Below, in pieces: positions 61,550 through 64,000 of a stretch of 64,000 nt of DNA; position 1 is the stretch's first letter, and the number at the start of each line of letters is the position of its first letter. The position numbers and the translations under genes are program-made. The stretch is from Allomyces arbusculus. Its lineage: Eukaryota > Blastocladiomycota > Blastocladiomycetes > Blastocladiales > Blastocladiaceae. The notes under the pieces were generated by a model that saw only the letters and a list, made by a program, of their open reading frames with translations, had not been told where the DNA came from and searched no databases. The DNA lies in the NCBI GenBank assembly GCA_027604705.1, contig JADHYV010000024.1, forward strand, positions 62,001 through 126,000, given 5' to 3'.

Positions 61550-63047
61550 ATGGCGCGTCCACCACGGCTCACGAACGCAAGGGGCCCGCTGCCACGTGCC
61601 GTGCTCTATGCTGTGGCCGTCCTTGCCCTCTCCCACGCCGTCACGACTGGCGTTGCGTCCTCTTCGTCCTCTAACAAGGACCGCACGGCCGGTCCACGCG
61701 TTGCCGTCGACCCGCCGTCGCCTTTTGACGACCTACTGCCGGGCGATCGCGCGCACGACATTGTCTTCCATCGCGTTCCGATCCCGATGCCCGTACGTTC
61801 TTTCTTGACGTGCCCGCTGATCGCCCCTCTTATCTCCGATTGATCCTGACCCGACCTGATGGACGTAGACCGACGACGAGGCACGCAAGCACGTCTACGC
61901 TCTGCCCGGCTCCGGCCGCGCGCTCTACTGCCCGCCGCCTACTACCGCCGGCGCAATACCCGCGCCCGCGTCCTCGCCCTCCTCCACTGCGGCCCATGCA
62001 TCCCACCGACCCGAACCGCGAACCGACGCGGAGCTCATCACCGCGGCCCGCACCCTCCTCGCCCCGCTGCGCGGCACTTGCCAATCAACCTCGCAAGGCT
62101 GGTGGAGCTACCAATTCTGCTACCAGCGCAACGCCGTGCAATTCCACGATTTCGGCGCACACGCCCCGTCCGTGCACTACGTCCTCGGCCGCAGCCCACC
62201 CTCGGGCGACGCCCCACCCGCGCAAGTCCCACGGCTCGCTGGCCGGCGGTACCTTGCCGAGACCTACACGCTCGGCACCATCTGCGACGTGACGGGCCAT
62301 CCACGCACCGCGCAGATCCAGTACCACTGCGCGGTCGATGGCACCGACCGGATTGCTTACGTCAAGGAACTCGCGACCTGCGCGTACGTTGTGGCGATTC
62401 ATTCGCCGAGGCTGTGTGCCGACCGCGCGTTTGCCGATGCGCCGGATGCACGGCCCGTGACGAGGACCTGTACGCCCGTGGTCGCTATCGGCGAGCCGAT
62501 CGTCCATGCTGTCCAGGATCTAGCCAGTGCGCGTGTTTTCCATCCGAGGACGGTCGCGGTCCCGAGCCCGACCCCGCCGCTGGATGTGGTTGCGGATCAG
62601 ATATTGGCCGCGGCCGCACCTCCGCTGCTAGTACGCAAGGGCGGAATTGCCGCGGCGTTGACGGACGCGGTCGCGAAACTCGCGGCCGAGTACTTGCACG
62701 TGCAGGGTGGACTGCTCAAGGATGCGATCGCGCAATTGGCGAACGAGCGCATCGATGTGGCTGACAAGGCTGGCGAGGAGCGCGAAGTGTTTGCGATGAA
62801 CGCGGTCCCGGGCCACGAGAACCAGGTGGCCGTTAAGATTGGCAATATGGAGCTGATCTTGGAGACGGACCGCGATGGGAACCGTGTCGTCAAGAGCGCC
62901 AACAAGGTCGCGGCTGGCAAAAGTGCCGTGGCTGCAGCAGCGCCGTTGGTGGACCGCGCCGAGGCAGACGAGGATGAGGACGATGATGATGAGCCGAGCG
63001 AGCCGCTCGAGCCCGAGTTTGACCCGTTCCAGGGCGTGCTCGTGTAG
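61550..63047 (+). CDS. YOS9: Yos9/OS-9 ER lectin (MRH domain), ER-associated degradation
   Basis: Exons 61550-61792 and 61869-63047; intron GTACGT...TAG, phase 0, 76 nt. The product is 473 residues. A signal peptide with hydrophobic core AVLYAVAVLALSHAV is followed by a linker and the mannose-6-phosphate-receptor homology domain at about residues 145-255: GWWSYQFCYQRNAVQFHDFG, YVLG, YLAETYTLGTICDVTGHPRT, then YHCAVDGTDRIAYVKELATC and AYVVAIHSPRLC. The sugar-binding residues of the family (the WW-x-x-Q pattern, Arg in PRT, Glu in VKEL and Tyr after the Cys) are all there. OS-9/Yos9 reads trimmed mannose on misfolded glycoproteins and hands them to the Hrd1 ligase. The C-terminus is an acidic low-complexity tail with no HDEL, so retention would depend on partners. 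Confidence 0.95.
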
Positions 63048-63163
63048 AAAACCACCACGTTCGAGCAAAGAGATATTTATGTATTTTTGGATGCCTCACT
63101 CCACTTTGTTCCGGGCAAACGACCAGCGCAGCAACCATGGTCAGCGACCAAAAGCAGACTGAT

Positions 63164-64000
63164 CTAGACCTTGGCCGCCGTGAAGTGCGCGCGCCACTTG
63201 GCTAGCAAGCAATTCACCTCTTCGGGCGTGCCGACCGTGACGCGCACGCACGCATTGCATCCGTAATCGTTGCCGCGGAACCGCACGACCACCTTGTGCT
63301 CCTCGGCCAAGGCCTTGTAAAGCGCAAGCGCCGTCGCATTACACGGCCTCCCGTCTGTGCCGAGCACCTGAATCAGCACGAAATTGGCGTCGCTCGTGCC
63401 GAGAATCTTCCCGGCGCGTGGCAATTTCGGCAATTCGCGCAGCAGCCGCGCCCGCTGTTCCTTGGCAGCCGCAATGTTGGCCTTGAACGTGGCGAGCCCC
63501 TGAGAGGACATGGCGGCGAGCCCGAGCTGCGCGGTCGGGTTGCTGATATTGTATGGCGCCTTGGTTTTTGAGAGGACCGCAATGAGCGGCGGCTGCGCGT
63601 AGGCGACACCGAGCCGCACGCCGGCCATGCCAAACGATTTGCTGAACGTTTGCGAGACGAGCAGGTTCGGGTACTGCTTGACGAGCGCAACGGCGGAGCG
63701 TTGGTCGGCAAAGTCGATATACGCCTCGTCCACGACCACGAGCCCGTTCCACCCGTCAAAGTCGAGGATGCGGCGCACGTCCGACTCGACGAGGACCGAC
63801 CCGGTCGGGTTGCCCGGCGAGCACAGGAAGACGACCTTGATTTTCGCGTCGGCCTGGAGAGCCTTGAGCACGGCGTCCACATCGAGCGCAAACGCGCGAT
63901 CCACGTCGAGGGGCACCTTCACGACCTCGACGTCGTTGATGTCGGCTGAGACCGTGTACATGCCATAGGTCGGCGGACACACGAGAATCTTGTCGGTGCC
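63164..64000 (-). CDS. HIS5: Histidinol-phosphate aminotransferase, N-terminus outside window
   Basis: The frame is open to the window edge, so only the C-terminal 278 residues are seen. They match class-II aminotransferases of the HisC/His5 type: VCPPTYGMY, KVVFLCSPGNPTGSVLVESD, LVVVDEAYIDFADQRSAVAL, the PLP-lysine motif SQTFSKSFGMAGVRLGVAYA, and the C-terminal VVVRFRGNDYGCNACVRVTV with the substrate-binding Arg before VTVGTPEE. The enzyme moves an amino group from glutamate to imidazole-acetol phosphate in histidine synthesis. No intron in the visible part. The 3' end faces YOS9 117 nt away. Confidence 0.95.
   Translation of the reverse strand, partial: GTDKILVCPPTYGMYTVSADINDVEVVKVPLDVDRAFALDVDAVLKALQADAKIKVVFLCSPGNPTGSVLVESDVRRILDFDGWNGLVVVDEAYIDFADQRSAVALVKQYPNLLVSQTFSKSFGMAGVRLGVAYAQPPLIAVLSKTKAPYNISNPTAQLGLAAMSSQGLATFKANIAAAKEQRARLLRELPKLPRAGKILGTSDANFVLIQVLGTDGRPCNATALALYKALAEEHKVVVRFRGNDYGCNACVRVTVGTPEEVNCLLAKWRAHFTAAKV

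Noticed and set aside
1-64000. Viral, LTR or other capsid-bearing elements
   Set aside because: No reverse transcriptase, integrase, capsid or long terminal repeat signature was seen anywhere in the window.

Overview
The window is a gene-dense, GC-rich stretch of a fungal nuclear genome. Coding exons are split by short GT-AG introns, mostly 64-140 nt. The gene set fits a fungus: a peroxisomal acyl-CoA oxidase ending in SKL, threonine deaminase, Bud20, Dph3, Yos9/OS-9, a vacuolar/endosomal Na+/H+ exchanger and a Rif1-like protein. A HEN1 small-RNA methyltransferase, a PRL-type phosphatase and the high GC point to an early-diverging fungus. A blastocladiomycete such as Allomyces is my best guess, but this is inference from composition and gene content, not a database match. 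No viral, LTR or other capsid-bearing element was recognised.

Layout. 1-9129: 3' part of a Rif1-like gene (+), acyl-CoA oxidase (-), endosomal Na+/H+ exchanger (+). 10081-14892: an F-box/leucine-rich-repeat gene (-) followed by two broken, fused relatives. 15309-20790: a SAT-type N-acetyltransferase (+), a PH-like scaffold (-) and a nine-exon E2 enzyme with two UBC folds (+). 21246-27834: a 1557-residue coiled-coil protein and an unrecognised 406-residue protein (both +). 28476-28547: an initiator tRNA-Met. 28745-33424: a polytopic membrane protein and a PRL phosphatase (both -). 34452-42731: SRP-receptor beta (+), complex I 75-kDa subunit (-), HEN1 (-) head to head with DPH3 (+), and a cell-surface-type protein (-). 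43597-52642: threonine deaminase (-, seven exons), cystathionine gamma-lyase (-), a BTB protein (-), BUD20 (+).

52872-57704 holds the most striking feature: six tandem SUMO-type units, all on the minus strand. Two look whole with an intact Gly-Gly tail, one is open but has lost the Gly-Gly, and three look broken. 58150-64000 closes with a large helical-repeat, probably mitochondrial protein (-), YOS9 (+) and a truncated histidinol-phosphate aminotransferase (-).

Neighbours mostly do unrelated housekeeping jobs, as is usual in eukaryotes. Shared themes are ubiquitin/SUMO biology (double-UBC E2, F-box array, BTB protein, Yos9, SUMO array), mitochondrial function (complex I, helical-repeat protein, threonine deaminase) and RNA silencing (HEN1). 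Across about 40 introns placed by hand, donors strongly prefer GT[A/G]CGT, with C at +4, which is unlike the usual GTRAGT. All exon borders are hand-derived from frame continuity, splice dinucleotides and family conservation.
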